Source: Nocardiopsis algeriensis
GTDB lineage: Bacteria > Actinomycetota > Actinomycetes > Streptosporangiales > Streptosporangiaceae
Direction: 5' to 3'
DNA length: 64,000 bases
Assembly: GCF_014203695.1 (NCBI RefSeq)
Contig: NZ_JACHJO010000001.1
Span: 124,001 to 188,000, forward strand
Below the pieces are notes generated by a model. The model saw only the letters and a list, made by a program, of their open reading frames with translations. It ran no database searches and was not told where the DNA came from. The position numbers and the translations under genes are program-made. Below are positions 7,586-17,038 of this stretch, in pieces. Position 1 is the stretch's first letter. Every line of letters starts with the position of its first letter.

Positions 7586-10500
7586 CTACTGGAGGTCGGC
7601 CTCCGCCAGGAGCCGGGCGGCGGCCTCCGGCACACGCAGGGCCGCGGCCACCAGGTGGCGCCGCTCCCACTGCTCCGCACGCCAGCACAGGGCCCGGGCC
7701 AACCCGTCGTCGGTCGAGGCGTGCACGGCGCCGTCGCCGACGTACCACTCCACCTCGATACCGTCCACGGTGAGCGTCTCGTGGTGCAGGTAGGTGCGGT
7801 CGGGCTCGCCCTCGGGGTCGAGGAAGAGGCCGGCCACGCCGGGCACCCGGCGGTTGCGCCCCTCCGACTCCACCTCCCCCTCGACGACCTCGCTCGCCAG
7901 GTCCACGTCGAGCACGTCGGCCAGTGCCTCCGCCGACGCGGCCGGGACGAGCAGCAGCGGCCGGTCCTCCACCAGCGGCAGCAGGTCGGGGGAGTCCACC
8001 ACCACGGCGTCCTCGGCGTCGGCGATCACGACCGCGCCGCCGAGCACGGCCCGGACGCGCTCGGGCGGCGTGACCAGTTCGGGGTCCACCCCGGCCAGGG
8101 CGGTCCAGATCCGCAGCAGGGCCGCGCGCTCGACGTGCCGGTCGGGGTCGGCCAGGCGGGCGAGCAGATCGTCGGGGCCGCCGGGGTCGGCCAGCAGGTC
8201 CTCGAGGGTGGTGCGCACCCCCAGGGCGCGGGCGAACTCGGGGTCGACGTCCGCCGGCACCTCGTCGTACAGACCCGCCAGCGCGGTGTCGGCCTCGGGG
8301 GCGCGCAGCTCGGCGGGCGCGCGACCGCCCAGGAGGGCGCGGTCGCGCAGCCACCAGGCGGTGTAGGAGGGCACGTCGGCCGTACGGCCGTCGGGCAGCA
8401 CGATCCGCGTCGGGGCGACGACCGCCTCGCGCAGCTCTCCCCGGGCGAGCATGGTCAGGGCCTCGGGCCAGCGGTCGTCGGCCACGTAGTCGAGGTCGGC
8501 GACACACACCAGCTCGGGGACGACCGGCGGCAGCTCGGGCGAGCCGACGCGTTCGAGCATCTCCTCGGCCCACTCTTCCAGGCCGTCGGGGGCGTCCACG
8601 GAGCCGTCGAAGGCCGATGCGGCGTCCTCGCCGAGCACGGTCTCCTCGGCGCGCAGCACGGGGAACTCCCACAGGGCGCCGACCGCGCGCAGGGTGTCGG
8701 TGCCGTACCGCTCCACCAGGTCGGCGTGCACGGTGCCGAACGGGGCGTCGCCGTCCAGGACTTCGGCCAGCGGCGCGCCGGGGACGAGGAGCTCGGCGGC
8801 GACCGAGTACCCGTCCTCGTCGTCGTGCAGGGCGAGTTCGGCGAGCCAGGGCAGGTCGGCGGCGGTGGTGCCGGAGGCCGCGACGAGGTCGAGGACGGCC
8901 TCGGCCAGGGGGTCGGGGTCGTCGGCGTCGAGGGAGCCGCGGACGGCCGCCTCGGTGCGCGGGTCGGCCAGGACGGCGGCGGTCCCCGCCTCGATCGCGC
9001 CCAGGCGCAGCAGCAGCGGGTGGGCGGCCTCGGGGTGGACGACGCGCACCCCCAGCGCGGCGAGAGCGGCCGGGTCGAGTTCCCCGCCGGCCTGTGCCCA
9101 GTCCCCCGCGGGGACGAGGAGGGAGCGCGGACCGCGCACGAGCCGGCCGTCGGCGAGGGGCACGGGCAGGGCGCCGAGCTCGTCGAGGTCGGCGCCGCCG
9201 CTGCCGGCGTCGGCCAGGGCCGTGTAGAGGTCCGCCCACCAGCGGGGCGGCCGGTCGGTGTCGGCGAGCATGTCGGCGACGTCGGCCAGGCCGACGCGCC
9301 GCACGCGCAGGGCCGCCAGGGCGGGGTGGCGCGGGCCCCAGGAACCGGGCAGCAGGGAGGGGACGAGCTCCGCCAGGGCGCCGACCAGGCCCGGGGAGCC
9401 GGCGGCTCCCCCGGTGTCGACCAGGACGGCCTCGCGCGGGGCGATCGGCGCCCCGTTCTCGGTGATCAGGAAGGCCGTGTCCCGGAGGGGTTCGGCGACC
9501 CGGGCGCGGAACGCCGCGTCGACGGCGCCGCCGCCCACCCGGGGGCCGGGCACCAGTTCGAGTGCGGCGCGCGGGTCGAGGCGGCGCAGCAGCGCGCAGT
9601 AGGCCTCGGCGGCCTCCGCGAGCAGCAGGTCGGTGGCCGCTCCCGGTTGCACCGCGCGCCGGTCGCTGCCGAGCGGGAACGTGCCGATGAGGACGGCGGG
9701 CAGGTCGAGCTCGGTGTCGGTGGGCGTGGGCGCGTGCACGACGCCCTCCACGTCGGCGGGCAGGGCCGCCACCGCCCCGTCGGCGTCGACGGGGACCGCC
9801 CAGGTGAGGGACCACGCGGTGCGGCCGCGCTCCTCGGTGGGCCGGTCGGCGAGCAGGGCGGGGTCGAACTCCCCCGAGCGGCCGAGCACCCGCCACAGGG
9901 TCGTCCGGGTCCCCTCCGCCCCGGTGCGGCTCGTCACCAGGTCGGCGGTCTCGGTGCCGGCCGGCTCCTCGCGGGAGAGGAGGTACGCGTCGCCGTCGAC
10001 GTCGACGCGGACCTCCTCCAGGCCGGGAAGGGCGAGCAGGAGGGCCTCGCCGGTGCGCTCCAGGAGTTCGCGCACCCGGTCGCGGGCCGCGGCGTCCCGG
10101 AGTCGGAGGACGACCGCCGTGTCGTAGCCCTCGGCGGTGTCGCCGGGGAGGGCGGGCGCGGGGAAGGGCAGGCGCAGCAGGGGCACGTGCCCGGAGCGGC
10201 GCTCCACCTCCTCGGCCAGGCCGTTGCGGGCGGTGCCGCCGGCGAGCAGTTCGGCGACGGCGGCGCGGGCCGGCTCCGCACCGAAGCGGATCGCGGAGCC
10301 GCCGGAGGAGACGGTGATGTCGTCGCTGAGGGAGGCCACGGCCGCGAAGCCCACGCCGAAGCGGCCCGCCGTTCCGGAGTCGTCGCGCTTGGTGGAGGCG
10401 CGCAGGGTCGCCAGCGACTCCACCCCCTCGGGGGTGAGCGGGGCCCCGGTGTTGGCGGCGGTGAGCACGTCCCCTCTCAGGGACAGCAGCAGCCGGCCCG

Positions 10501-10708
10501 GTACCCCGGCGCGGCGGGCGGCATCGGCCGCGTTCTGCGCGAGCTCGACGACGACCCGGTCGCGGTAGCCGCCGAGCGCGAGGTCCTCCTCGGCGTTGGC
10601 GTCCTCCCGGAAGCGGGCGGGCGCGTCCGCCCACGCCGCGAGGACGCGGCGGCGCAGCTCGGCGGTGTTGTAGGGATCGGCCACCGGAGCGGTCACGGAC
10701 TCGGCCAT
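7586..10708 (-). CDS. Large sacsin-like GHKL ATPase
   Basis: A 1040-aa protein from ATG 10706-10708, chosen for the near-perfect AGGAGG 8 nt upstream. Residues ~20-180 carry a GHKL/Hsp90-type ATP-binding fold: ELAQNAADAA (N box), VLTAANTGAPLT (G1-like) and GTAGRFGVGFAAV (G2 lid), the pattern of the sacsin N-terminal domain. The remaining ~850 residues are Leu/Asp/Glu-rich with no recognised domain, transmembrane helix or signal. Function is unknown; a chaperone-like or conformational ATPase is inference. The DUF3027 gene lies upstream on the same strand, 139 bp away. Confidence 0.8.
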   Translation of the reverse strand: MAESVTAPVADPYNTAELRRRVLAAWADAPARFREDANAEEDLALGGYRDRVVVELAQNAADAARRAGVPGRLLLSLRGDVLTAANTGAPLTPEGVESLATLRASTKRDDSGTAGRFGVGFAAVASLSDDITVSSGGSAIRFGAEPARAAVAELLAGGTARNGLAEEVERRSGHVPLLRLPFPAPALPGDTAEGYDTAVVLRLRDAAARDRVRELLERTGEALLLALPGLEEVRVDVDGDAYLLSREEPAGTETADLVTSRTGAEGTRTTLWRVLGRSGEFDPALLADRPTEERGRTAWSLTWAVPVDADGAVAALPADVEGVVHAPTPTDTELDLPAVLIGTFPLGSDRRAVQPGAATDLLLAEAAEAYCALLRRLDPRAALELVPGPRVGGGAVDAAFRARVAEPLRDTAFLITENGAPIAPREAVLVDTGGAAGSPGLVGALAELVPSLLPGSWGPRHPALAALRVRRVGLADVADMLADTDRPPRWWADLYTALADAGSGGADLDELGALPVPLADGRLVRGPRSLLVPAGDWAQAGGELDPAALAALGVRVVHPEAAHPLLLRLGAIEAGTAAVLADPRTEAAVRGSLDADDPDPLAEAVLDLVAASGTTAADLPWLAELALHDDEDGYSVAAELLVPGAPLAEVLDGDAPFGTVHADLVERYGTDTLRAVGALWEFPVLRAEETVLGEDAASAFDGSVDAPDGLEEWAEEMLERVGSPELPPVVPELVCVADLDYVADDRWPEALTMLARGELREAVVAPTRIVLPDGRTADVPSYTAWWLRDRALLGGRAPAELRAPEADTALAGLYDEVPADVDPEFARALGVRTTLEDLLADPGGPDDLLARLADPDRHVERAALLRIWTALAGVDPELVTPPERVRAVLGGAVVIADAEDAVVVDSPDLLPLVEDRPLLLVPAASAEALADVLDVDLASEVVEGEVESEGRNRRVPGVAGLFLDPEGEPDRTYLHHETLTVDGIEVEWYVGDGAVHASTDDGLARALCWRAEQWERRHLVAAALRVPEAAARLLAEADLQ

Positions 10709-10847
10709 GGTGGTTTCCTCCTGCGGGCACGGCCCGGGACGGGGCACCCCGGCACGGAGCAGGGGTGCGGTAGACCGACCCTAGCCGACCCGGCCGGCGT
10801 CCCGGGTCCGGACCTGCCCGGGCGGGCGGGTCCGGACCGGGCGGCCG

Positions 10848-11666
10848 TCAGGAGTCGGAGGTGACCAGTTCGAGCTCGGTGGTGTCGTCGAAGACGATGT
10901 GGTCGTACCCCATCTCGTCGACGACGGGCGAGGCCGGCTCGGCGGACTCGGGTGCGCGCACCTCGGAGTGGGCGCCGCAGCCGTGGTCCAGCGAGACCAC
11001 CCGGCCGTCGTCGGGGGCGTACTCGTTGGTGCACACGCCGAACATCTGGCGCAGCTCCCCCGCGAGCGGGGTCATGAATCCGCAGGTGGCGCAGCGGGCG
11101 GGCGCGGCCGCGGCGATGGGGCTGCGCGGTCCGGACTCGCCGTTGTACCAGCGTTCGGCGGCCTGCTCGCGGCCGATCTCCGACAGTACGTGCTTGCGGC
11201 CCAGCCCCAGTTCCCAGAGCATCTGCTTGTCCACGCCCTCGTCGGCCAGGTCGCTCTCGGGGACCTGGGCGTATCCGGGGACGAGGCGCTCGTCGTCCTC
11301 GTCGGTGGGCAGCAGGTCGCCCACCCCGAGGTCGCCGGGGCGCAGACGCTCCTTCCAGGGAATCCATTCGGGTGCGGCGAGGGCCCCCTCGCCGGGGAGC
11401 AGGACCACCTCGTTGACCGTGACCTTCTTGGCGCGCGCGGCGCGCACCACGGTGACGGCGTAGTTCCACCCCGGGTATGCGGGGTCCAGGCAGGTGAAGT
11501 AGTGGGTGACCAGGCGCGTGTCCTCGACCTGAGGGGTGAGGTGCTCACCCACCCATTCGGGCCGCCCGATCTCGGCGGCGACCGAGCGGGCAAGATCCAC
11601 GGCCTCGATACATGCCTTGTCCGGTGCAGGAGAACGTCGAGAAGGTCTCACGCCCCCCATTCTCAC
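10848..11666 (-). CDS. DUF3027 family protein
   Basis: About 270 aa, cytoplasmic. It shows the family pattern: an N-terminal region with DPAYPGWNYAVTVVRA, a central WIPWKERLRPGDLGVGDLLP, and a C-terminal zinc-ribbon-like stretch CATCGFMTPLAG...GVCTNEYAPDDGR...DHGCGAH. Several start codons compete (GTG 11666, ATG 11660, GTG 11651); G-rich sequence precedes the last. The function of DUF3027 is unknown; the Cys/His array suggests metal binding. It probably precedes the sacsin-like ATPase in one transcript. Confidence 0.85.
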   Translation of the reverse strand: MRMGGVRPSRRSPAPDKACIEAVDLARSVAAEIGRPEWVGEHLTPQVEDTRLVTHYFTCLDPAYPGWNYAVTVVRAARAKKVTVNEVVLLPGEGALAAPEWIPWKERLRPGDLGVGDLLPTDEDDERLVPGYAQVPESDLADEGVDKQMLWELGLGRKHVLSEIGREQAAERWYNGESGPRSPIAAAAPARCATCGFMTPLAGELRQMFGVCTNEYAPDDGRVVSLDHGCGAHSEVRAPESAEPASPVVDEMGYDHIVFDDTTELELVTSDS

Positions 11667-11809
11667 TGATCGCGGGCACCGATTTGACCATAACGCCGGT
11701 CAAGGTTCGCCCGATACAAGCTCTTGATCGGCTGCCCTGGCACAGGGCGCCCGGACCTGCCCGGTCCGGACACCCTCCCAGGAGCGGCGGGACGTGCGCC
11801 TTCGCCGCC

Positions 11810-12193
11810 TCAGGCCTCCAGGTCGTCGGCGACGGCTCTGAGGACGGCCGCGATCCGGGCGGCCTCGCGGCTCTCCGGTTGGCGGCCCCTGCGGTAGCCG
11901 TTGGACAGCCCTTCCAGCAGTTTGATGAGGTCCTCGGTGATGACCACCATCTCGTCGGGCTTCTTGCGGCGCGCCTTGGCCACCGAGTGCTGCGCGTCGA
12001 GCAGTTTCACCTGGAGCGCCTGGGCGCCCTTGCGCCCCTCGGCCACGCCGAACTCGACCCGCTGCCCGGGGCGCAGCGCCGCGGTCCCCGGGGGCAGGGC
12101 GGAGGAGTGCACGAAGACCTCGCCGCCGTCGTCACGTGTGAGAAAACCGAAACCCTTGTCGCCGTCGTACCACTTGACCTTGCCGGTGGGCAC
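11810..12193 (-). CDS. Cold-shock domain protein with C-terminal extension
   Basis: Residues 1-65 are a cold-shock OB fold with RNP1 (KGFGFL) and RNP2 (VFVHSSAL) motifs for single-stranded nucleic acid binding. Unlike the ~67-aa CspA type it continues for another ~60 residues, a basic stretch (KARRKK) and a predicted helix ending in AAVLRAVADDLEA. GTG start with GAGG 7 nt upstream. Long-tailed Csp proteins occur in actinomycetes; what the tail binds is unknown. It stands alone, with a 500-bp gene-free region upstream. Confidence 0.88.
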   Translation of the reverse strand: MPTGKVKWYDGDKGFGFLTRDDGGEVFVHSSALPPGTAALRPGQRVEFGVAEGRKGAQALQVKLLDAQHSVAKARRKKPDEMVVITEDLIKLLEGLSNGYRRGRQPESREAARIAAVLRAVADDLEA

Positions 12194-12712
12194 GTAGTGA
12201 CCTCATGCTTTCACTGACGGGCGCCCCGGAACCGCTTGCGGGCGCCGTCGGCTCCGCCCTCGCGCGTCCCGCTCCGCTCCGGAGCCGCCACTGGTTGCCA
12301 TGGGTGTGGGGTGGTCAATCAAGGCTAATACCCAGGGGTTACCGGCGCGAGGGCATAATTCACCCTCGTGTCGGCGCTTCGGGCCCCGGTGGACGGGACC
12401 CGGACGCGGTCCGGCCGGGCCCCGCGCGTCGGGGCGGCCCGCCACCGCTGCCATGCGGAGTACGGGACGGAACTCGGCGGCGCGGGACGCCCCGAACGCG
12501 GTGCGGCGGCCGGGCTGGAGGCCGGGCCACCGGTTCCGATGCAGCCGCCGAGGGCGGCGTGTACGGACAGGCTTACCCCGAAGAGCGTGCCCGCGCGCGC
12601 CGGGCAGGCGTTCCGGAAAAGGTCGTTCCCCTGTTTTTGCCGAGTGATGACCTGTGGCCCGGAGCCGCCGGCCCGGAGCCGCCGGCCCGGTGCCCGGCGC
12701 AGCGACTTCCCG
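12194..12712. other. 519-bp gene-free region upstream of the cold-shock gene
   Basis: Open frames are present on both strands, but none has plausible codon use, a family match or a good ribosome site. It includes an AT-richer patch near 12305-12360, with a small hairpin (CGAGGG...CCCTCG, 12340-12360), and a direct tandem repeat of GGAGCCGCCGGCCC at 12661-12688. The AT-rich patch is a candidate promoter/leader for the csp gene on the minus strand, which would give it a long 5' UTR. Confidence 0.4.
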
Positions 12713-13444
12713 TCAGGCGCGCCCCAGCCGGAGGTACAGGTGGAGCACGCACACCAGGGATCCCAGTCCGAGGCCGGCGACGCCCGTCGCGGCCAGGGAC
12801 TGCTGCACGTACTCGTCGACGAAGTCCGCCTCGCCCTCCCAGAGCGCCATGCCCGCCAGGCAGCCCAGTACGGGGACCAGCACGGCGATCCGCTTGTCGC
12901 CCGCGCTCCACACCGGACTGAGCAGGACCAGCACGGTGCCGAGCACCCAGAGGAAGGACAGCCCCCATCCCCACGGCACCGCGGCCAGAAGCAGGAGCAG
13001 GGCCGCGGCCTCGGCGGGGTGGCGCCGCACCACCGCGGCGACCCCCCGCAGGGACCCGCCTCGCCGGGCGGTGCGGGTGCCCGCGCCCTTGGACCGGGAA
13101 CCCTCCAGCAGCGATGCCAAGCCCCCGGCCGGCGGGCCGCCCCGCCAGGGCGGCGGCGGCCGGTCCGCCTGGCGCGGCCGGGGCGGGAGGAGCTCCTCGT
13201 CCTCCAGGTCGAGGTCGCGGCCGGTGACCTCCCGTTCCACCAGGTCCCGGGGGGTGCCGAGGCCGAGGAGGATGTCCCGGACGGTCGCGGGGTCGTCCCG
13301 GCCCGCGGCGGCGCGGCGGGCGTCGATCCGCGAGCGCACGTCCGCGAGGAAGAGGGTGCGCTCCCTGGCCGTCAGGCGGCCGTGCAGCTCCAGACCGACC
13401 TCGGACAGATAGTCGAGAACCAGTTGTTCCGAGCGCTGGGTCAT
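12713..13444 (-). CDS. HAAS-domain membrane protein
   Basis: About 243 aa. The N-terminal ~80 residues (LVLDYLSEVGLEL...ARERTLFLADVRSRID...VRDILLGLGTPRDLVE) match the HAAS signalling-domain pattern, a helical module found in front of membrane sensor or permease segments and often paired with PadR regulators. A proline-rich linker follows, then about four transmembrane helices. No PadR gene is adjacent. The start is ambiguous: ATG 13444 is used here, with ATG 13453 and TTG 13468 as alternatives. Confidence 0.7.
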   Translation of the reverse strand: MTQRSEQLVLDYLSEVGLELHGRLTARERTLFLADVRSRIDARRAAAGRDDPATVRDILLGLGTPRDLVEREVTGRDLDLEDEELLPPRPRQADRPPPPWRGGPPAGGLASLLEGSRSKGAGTRTARRGGSLRGVAAVVRRHPAEAAALLLLLAAVPWGWGLSFLWVLGTVLVLLSPVWSAGDKRIAVLVPVLGCLAGMALWEGEADFVDEYVQQSLAATGVAGLGLGSLVCVLHLYLRLGRA

Positions 13445-13551
13445 GGCTCCCATAGTGGCCGAGGACAACCTGCCTTTTCATCCCTCTTCACCTTTTCGGT
13501 CGGAGGAATTCCCGCTTGTACCGTCCCCGGTATCGCCTAGCGTGGTCCCCG

Positions 13552-16017
13552 ATGACCGACAACGCACCACCCGACCGGCCCGGACCCGGCACGGCGCCCG
13601 CCGGCCGCCCGCCGACCTTCACGTCCTGGCTCCGCGGCCGGTCGGACGGGGAGCTGGCCGCCCTGCTCTCCGCCCGCCCCGACCTCGCCCGGCCCGTTCC
13701 CGCCGACATCGGCGCCCTGGCCGCGCGGGCCACCGCCCGCAACGCCGTCCTGCGCGCCCTGGAGCACCTGGACAGCTACTCGCTCCAGGTCCTGGAGGCG
13801 GTCGTGGCCCTCGGCGACGACCGCCTCCCCGCCCCCGTCGGGGCGGAGCCGGAGGCGCTGGCCGCCGCTCTGCGCCAGGATCCGGGCGAGGCGCCGCTCC
13901 CCCGGGTCCTGGAGGAGCTCCTGGGCCTGGCCCTGGTGTGGACCGACCGGGGCCGCCTGCGCCCCGTCCAGGTCCTGCGCGAGCTGCTCCCCGAGCCGGC
14001 GCGGCTCGGACCGCCGGCCCGGGTGCTGCTCGCGGCGATGCCGCACGGCGCCGTCCGGCGGCTGGCCGACGACCTCTCCCCCGACACTGCCGAGGCCTCT
14101 CCCGTCGAGGCGGTCGCCGTCCTCCTGGCCGACCCCTGCCGGGTGTCGGAGCTGCTCGGGCAGACCGGGCCGCAGGCGCGGCGGCTGCTGGAGGGCATGG
14201 TGTGGGGGCCTCCCCGCGGCACGGTCTCCGACGCCCGGCGCGAGGTCACCACCGCCACCGCGGCCTCCCCCGTGGAGGAGCTCCTGTCCCGCGCCCTGCT
14301 CCTGCCCAGCGGCGACGACACCCTCACCCTGCCCCGCGAGGTGGCGCTGCACCTGCGCGGCGGTCCCCTGTTCCGCGAGGTCCGCACCGCTCCTCCGCCC
14401 CTCGAGGGGACCGTGCGTCCCGAGGAGGCCGTCACCCGCGCCGCGGCCGGACAGGCCTTCACCGTGCTGCGCGCCGTCGAGGAGCTCCTCGAGGAGTGGT
14501 CGCGCGAGCCCGCCGCCGTCCTGCGCAACGGCGGTCTCGGCGTGCGCGACCTGCGCCGGGCCGCCCGGGCCATGGACACCGACGAGGACACCGCCGCGCT
14601 GATCGTCGAGACGGCCTCCGCCGCCGGGCTCCTCGGCACCGACGACCGCGTGGGGGGCGAGTGGCTGCCCACCCGCGCGTACGACCTGTGGCGGGAGGAC
14701 CCTCCCGAGCGCCGGTGGCTGCGTCTGGCCTCCGCCTGGCTGGAATCGGGCCGCGTGGCCTCGCTCGGCGGGTCGCGGGACGCCGGGGGCAGGGTGCGCA
14801 ACCTGCTCGGCCCGGGACTGGAGCGCCCCGCCGCCCCGCAGGCCCGGCGCGACGTGCTCCGCGCGCTCGCCGCGGCCGAGCCCGGCACGGCCCCCCGGCC
14901 GGAGTCCCTGTCCGAGTATCTGGCCTGGTGCCGGCCGCGTCGGCAGTCCCCGGTCCGCGCGGAGCTCGTGGCGGCGGCCTCGGCCGAGGCCGCCGTGCTC
15001 GGGGTCACCGGTCTGGGGGCGCTCGCCGGATACGTGCGGCCCCTGCTGGAGGGGGACGAGGAGGGCGCGGCCCGCGTGCTCGCGGCCGAGCTGCCCCGGC
15101 CTCTCGACCACGTGCTCGTCCAGGGCGACATGACCGCCGTCGCCCCGGGGCCGCTCGTGGCGGACCTGGCCCGCGAGCTCGCCCTGGTGGCGGACGTGGA
15201 GTCGACCGGCGGTGCCACGGTCTACCGGTTCACCGAGGACTCCGTGCGCCGGGCGCTGGACGCCGGGCGCGGCATCGACGACATCACCGACCTGCTGGAG
15301 CGCCACTCGCTCACCCCGCTGCCGCAGGCGCTGCGGTACCTGGTGGCGGACGTGGGGCGGCGGCACGGGCGGCTGCGGGCCGGCTCGGCCTCCAGCTACC
15401 TGCGCTGCGACGAGCCCGCCCTGCTGGAGGAGCTGGCGGGCGACCGGCGCACCCGCGACCTCGGGCTGGTCCGGCTCGCCCCGACCGTGGTGGCGGCCCG
15501 GGTCGGCCGTGCCGTCCTCGTGGAGCGGCTGCGGCAGCTGGGCTACCACCCCGTCCCCGAGGGTGGGGACGGGGCGATGCACCTCGGCCGCCCCGAGGTG
15601 CGCCGCGCCGATCCCCCGGACGCGCCCCCGCCGCCGGCCCGGGAGGTCCGCGGCGAGGAACTGGCCCTCGCGGCGGTGCGCGCGGTGCGCGCGGGCGACG
15701 AGGCCGCCACCGCGGAGCGGCGGCCCGTGCCGCTGCCGGAGGACGGGCCGCCCGGGTCCCGGGCCGCGGCCGTGCTCGACGTGCTCTCGGCCGCCGCCCG
15801 GGAGGGGCGCCGGGTGTGGATCGGCTACACCGACACCGACGGGCGCCGGGTGAGCCGGATCATCGAGCCCTCCCAGGCCGACGGCGGCTTCGTCACCGCC
15901 TACGACACGACCCGCGCGGCCGTGCACCGGTTCGCCGTGCACCGGATCACGTCGGTCGCCGACCTCGGCGAGGACGGAGGACCGGAGGCCCGCCCGGAGG
16001 CGGGAGGCGCCCGCTAG
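13552..16017 (+). CDS. Helicase-associated domain protein (XPB partner type)
   Basis: An 821-aa cytoplasmic protein from ATG 13552. It consists of repeated helical and winged-helix-like segments and ends in a beta-rich region (VWIGYTDTDGRRVSRIIEPSQ) resembling WYL-type domains. The central part (VQGDMTAVAPGPLV) and C-terminal part (FTEDSVRRALDAG) match the helicase-associated (XPB/Ssl2 C-terminal-like) domain of actinobacteria. These proteins are usually encoded close to an XPB helicase, as here (17555, same strand). Role in DNA repair is inferred from that link; no catalytic motif is visible. Confidence 0.8.
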   Translation: MTDNAPPDRPGPGTAPAGRPPTFTSWLRGRSDGELAALLSARPDLARPVPADIGALAARATARNAVLRALEHLDSYSLQVLEAVVALGDDRLPAPVGAEPEALAAALRQDPGEAPLPRVLEELLGLALVWTDRGRLRPVQVLRELLPEPARLGPPARVLLAAMPHGAVRRLADDLSPDTAEASPVEAVAVLLADPCRVSELLGQTGPQARRLLEGMVWGPPRGTVSDARREVTTATAASPVEELLSRALLLPSGDDTLTLPREVALHLRGGPLFREVRTAPPPLEGTVRPEEAVTRAAAGQAFTVLRAVEELLEEWSREPAAVLRNGGLGVRDLRRAARAMDTDEDTAALIVETASAAGLLGTDDRVGGEWLPTRAYDLWREDPPERRWLRLASAWLESGRVASLGGSRDAGGRVRNLLGPGLERPAAPQARRDVLRALAAAEPGTAPRPESLSEYLAWCRPRRQSPVRAELVAAASAEAAVLGVTGLGALAGYVRPLLEGDEEGAARVLAAELPRPLDHVLVQGDMTAVAPGPLVADLARELALVADVESTGGATVYRFTEDSVRRALDAGRGIDDITDLLERHSLTPLPQALRYLVADVGRRHGRLRAGSASSYLRCDEPALLEELAGDRRTRDLGLVRLAPTVVAARVGRAVLVERLRQLGYHPVPEGGDGAMHLGRPEVRRADPPDAPPPPAREVRGEELALAAVRAVRAGDEAATAERRPVPLPEDGPPGSRAAAVLDVLSAAAREGRRVWIGYTDTDGRRVSRIIEPSQADGGFVTAYDTTRAAVHRFAVHRITSVADLGEDGGPEARPEAGGAR

Positions 16018-16059
16018 GGTGGTGCACGGTCGACCCTCCGACAGTGGGAGACACCCCCG

Positions 16060-16455
16060 ATGAGCAACGCATCCCTGCCCCCTGGAGCCTCGTCCCCCCG
16101 CGACCACGGCCGCGAGGAGCCGCGCGGGGACGAACGCGACCGCGGGGAGCCGGAGCGCCCGGCACCCGCGGGCGGCGGTGCGGGCAGCTCGACGATGGCA
16201 CTGATCCTGCACGCGCTCACGTTCCTGTGCTGCGCGAACTGGATCTTCGGAATCGCCGGGATCGTCTTCGCCGTGCGGGCCGCGCACGCGCGCGACCGGG
16301 GCCTGCCCGACCGCGCCGAGGTGCTCACCCGGTACTCCTGGTACTGCCTGGGTGCCGCAGGGGTGATGGTGTTCGTGATGCTGGTCCTCACGGTGGTGGT
16401 CTTCACCCAGGCGGGATCCTGGGTCCAGGGCGTGGTCCCGGTGACCAACTACTGA
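16060..16455 (+). CDS. Small two-helix membrane protein, CD225/DUF4190-like (first of three)
   Basis: 131 aa. Residues 1-44 are charged, Pro/Gly-rich and disordered; two hydrophobic helices follow (about 46-70 and 92-118). The first helix ends in CCANWIFGIAGIVFAVRAAHA, similar in pattern to the dispanin/CD225 and DUF4190 families (cysteines, G-I-V-F-A, then a polar loop). Function unknown. It lies 42 bp downstream of the helicase-associated gene and starts a run of three related small genes ahead of XPB. Confidence 0.7.
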   Translation: MSNASLPPGASSPRDHGREEPRGDERDRGEPERPAPAGGGAGSSTMALILHALTFLCCANWIFGIAGIVFAVRAAHARDRGLPDRAEVLTRYSWYCLGAAGVMVFVMLVLTVVVFTQAGSWVQGVVPVTNY

Positions 16456-16544
16456 CCTCTCGCGGTGCGGGCGCCTCGTCGGTCGCTGCCGGCGGGTAGA
16501 ACAGGTAGACGACACAGGACGACGAGCGGGGGGAGTGCCGACCG

Positions 16545-16994
16545 GTGAGAGGCTCAGGTGGCCCTCGGGCCTTCTGGGAACGGGAGCAGGGCCCCGTCCC
16601 CCGGCCCGGGCTGCCCTCTCCGCCGCGCGGTCCGTACGGCTCCCCGCCGCCCGCAGGTACCCGCTCCGCGTCCCACCCCGAGTACGGCTCGCCGCCCGCC
16701 GGTCCCCCCGCGCGGGTGGGCGGGGCCGTCGCCTCGCTCGTGGTGGCGGTCCTGAGCCTGGTGGCGCTCGTCGCCTTCACCGTCTGGTCGGAGCTGTGGT
16801 TCCTCCTCCTGGCGGCGAACGCCCCCGGTGTCGCCCTGGGGATCACCGCCCTGCTGAAGATCCCCGACGCCCCGGAGGTGGAGCGGTACATCCGCTACAC
16901 CTGGGCCTGCAACTTCGCCTACATGGCGGTGCTCGCGGTCTTCCTCGTCTCGCTCGCGGCCCTGGCGGTGTTCTTCGTCCTCCTCGGCACCTGA
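16545..16994 (+). CDS. Small membrane protein with proline-rich N-terminus (second of three)
   Basis: 149 aa from GTG 16545. A ~55-residue Pro/Gly/Ser/Tyr tail (GPYGSPPPAGTRS, EYGSPPAGPP) precedes two transmembrane segments, with a polar loop carrying LGITALLKIPDAPEVERYIRYTW between them. Architecture matches its two neighbours, although sequence identity is low. The N-terminal tail resembles those of actinobacterial membrane proteins that cluster or are phosphorylated. Function unknown. Confidence 0.65.
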   Translation: MRGSGGPRAFWEREQGPVPRPGLPSPPRGPYGSPPPAGTRSASHPEYGSPPAGPPARVGGAVASLVVAVLSLVALVAFTVWSELWFLLLAANAPGVALGITALLKIPDAPEVERYIRYTWACNFAYMAVLAVFLVSLAALAVFFVLLGT

Positions 16995-17038
16995 CAGCGG
17001 CGCCGACCCCTCCTTTCCCCTCTGCACAAGGCACACAC

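Noticed and set aside
7655-10864. 1069-codon plus-strand frame opposite the sacsin-like gene
   Set aside because: Antisense shadow; Gly/Gln/Arg/Val-rich without any domain, while the minus strand has a clear GHKL fold and strong ribosome site.
12300-12647. 115-codon ORF in the csp upstream region
   Set aside because: No ribosome site, Arg/Pro/Gly-rich low-complexity product, no homology pattern.
13537-16515. 992-codon minus-strand frame opposite the helicase-associated gene
   Set aside because: Shadow of the plus-strand gene; no domain and no ribosome site.
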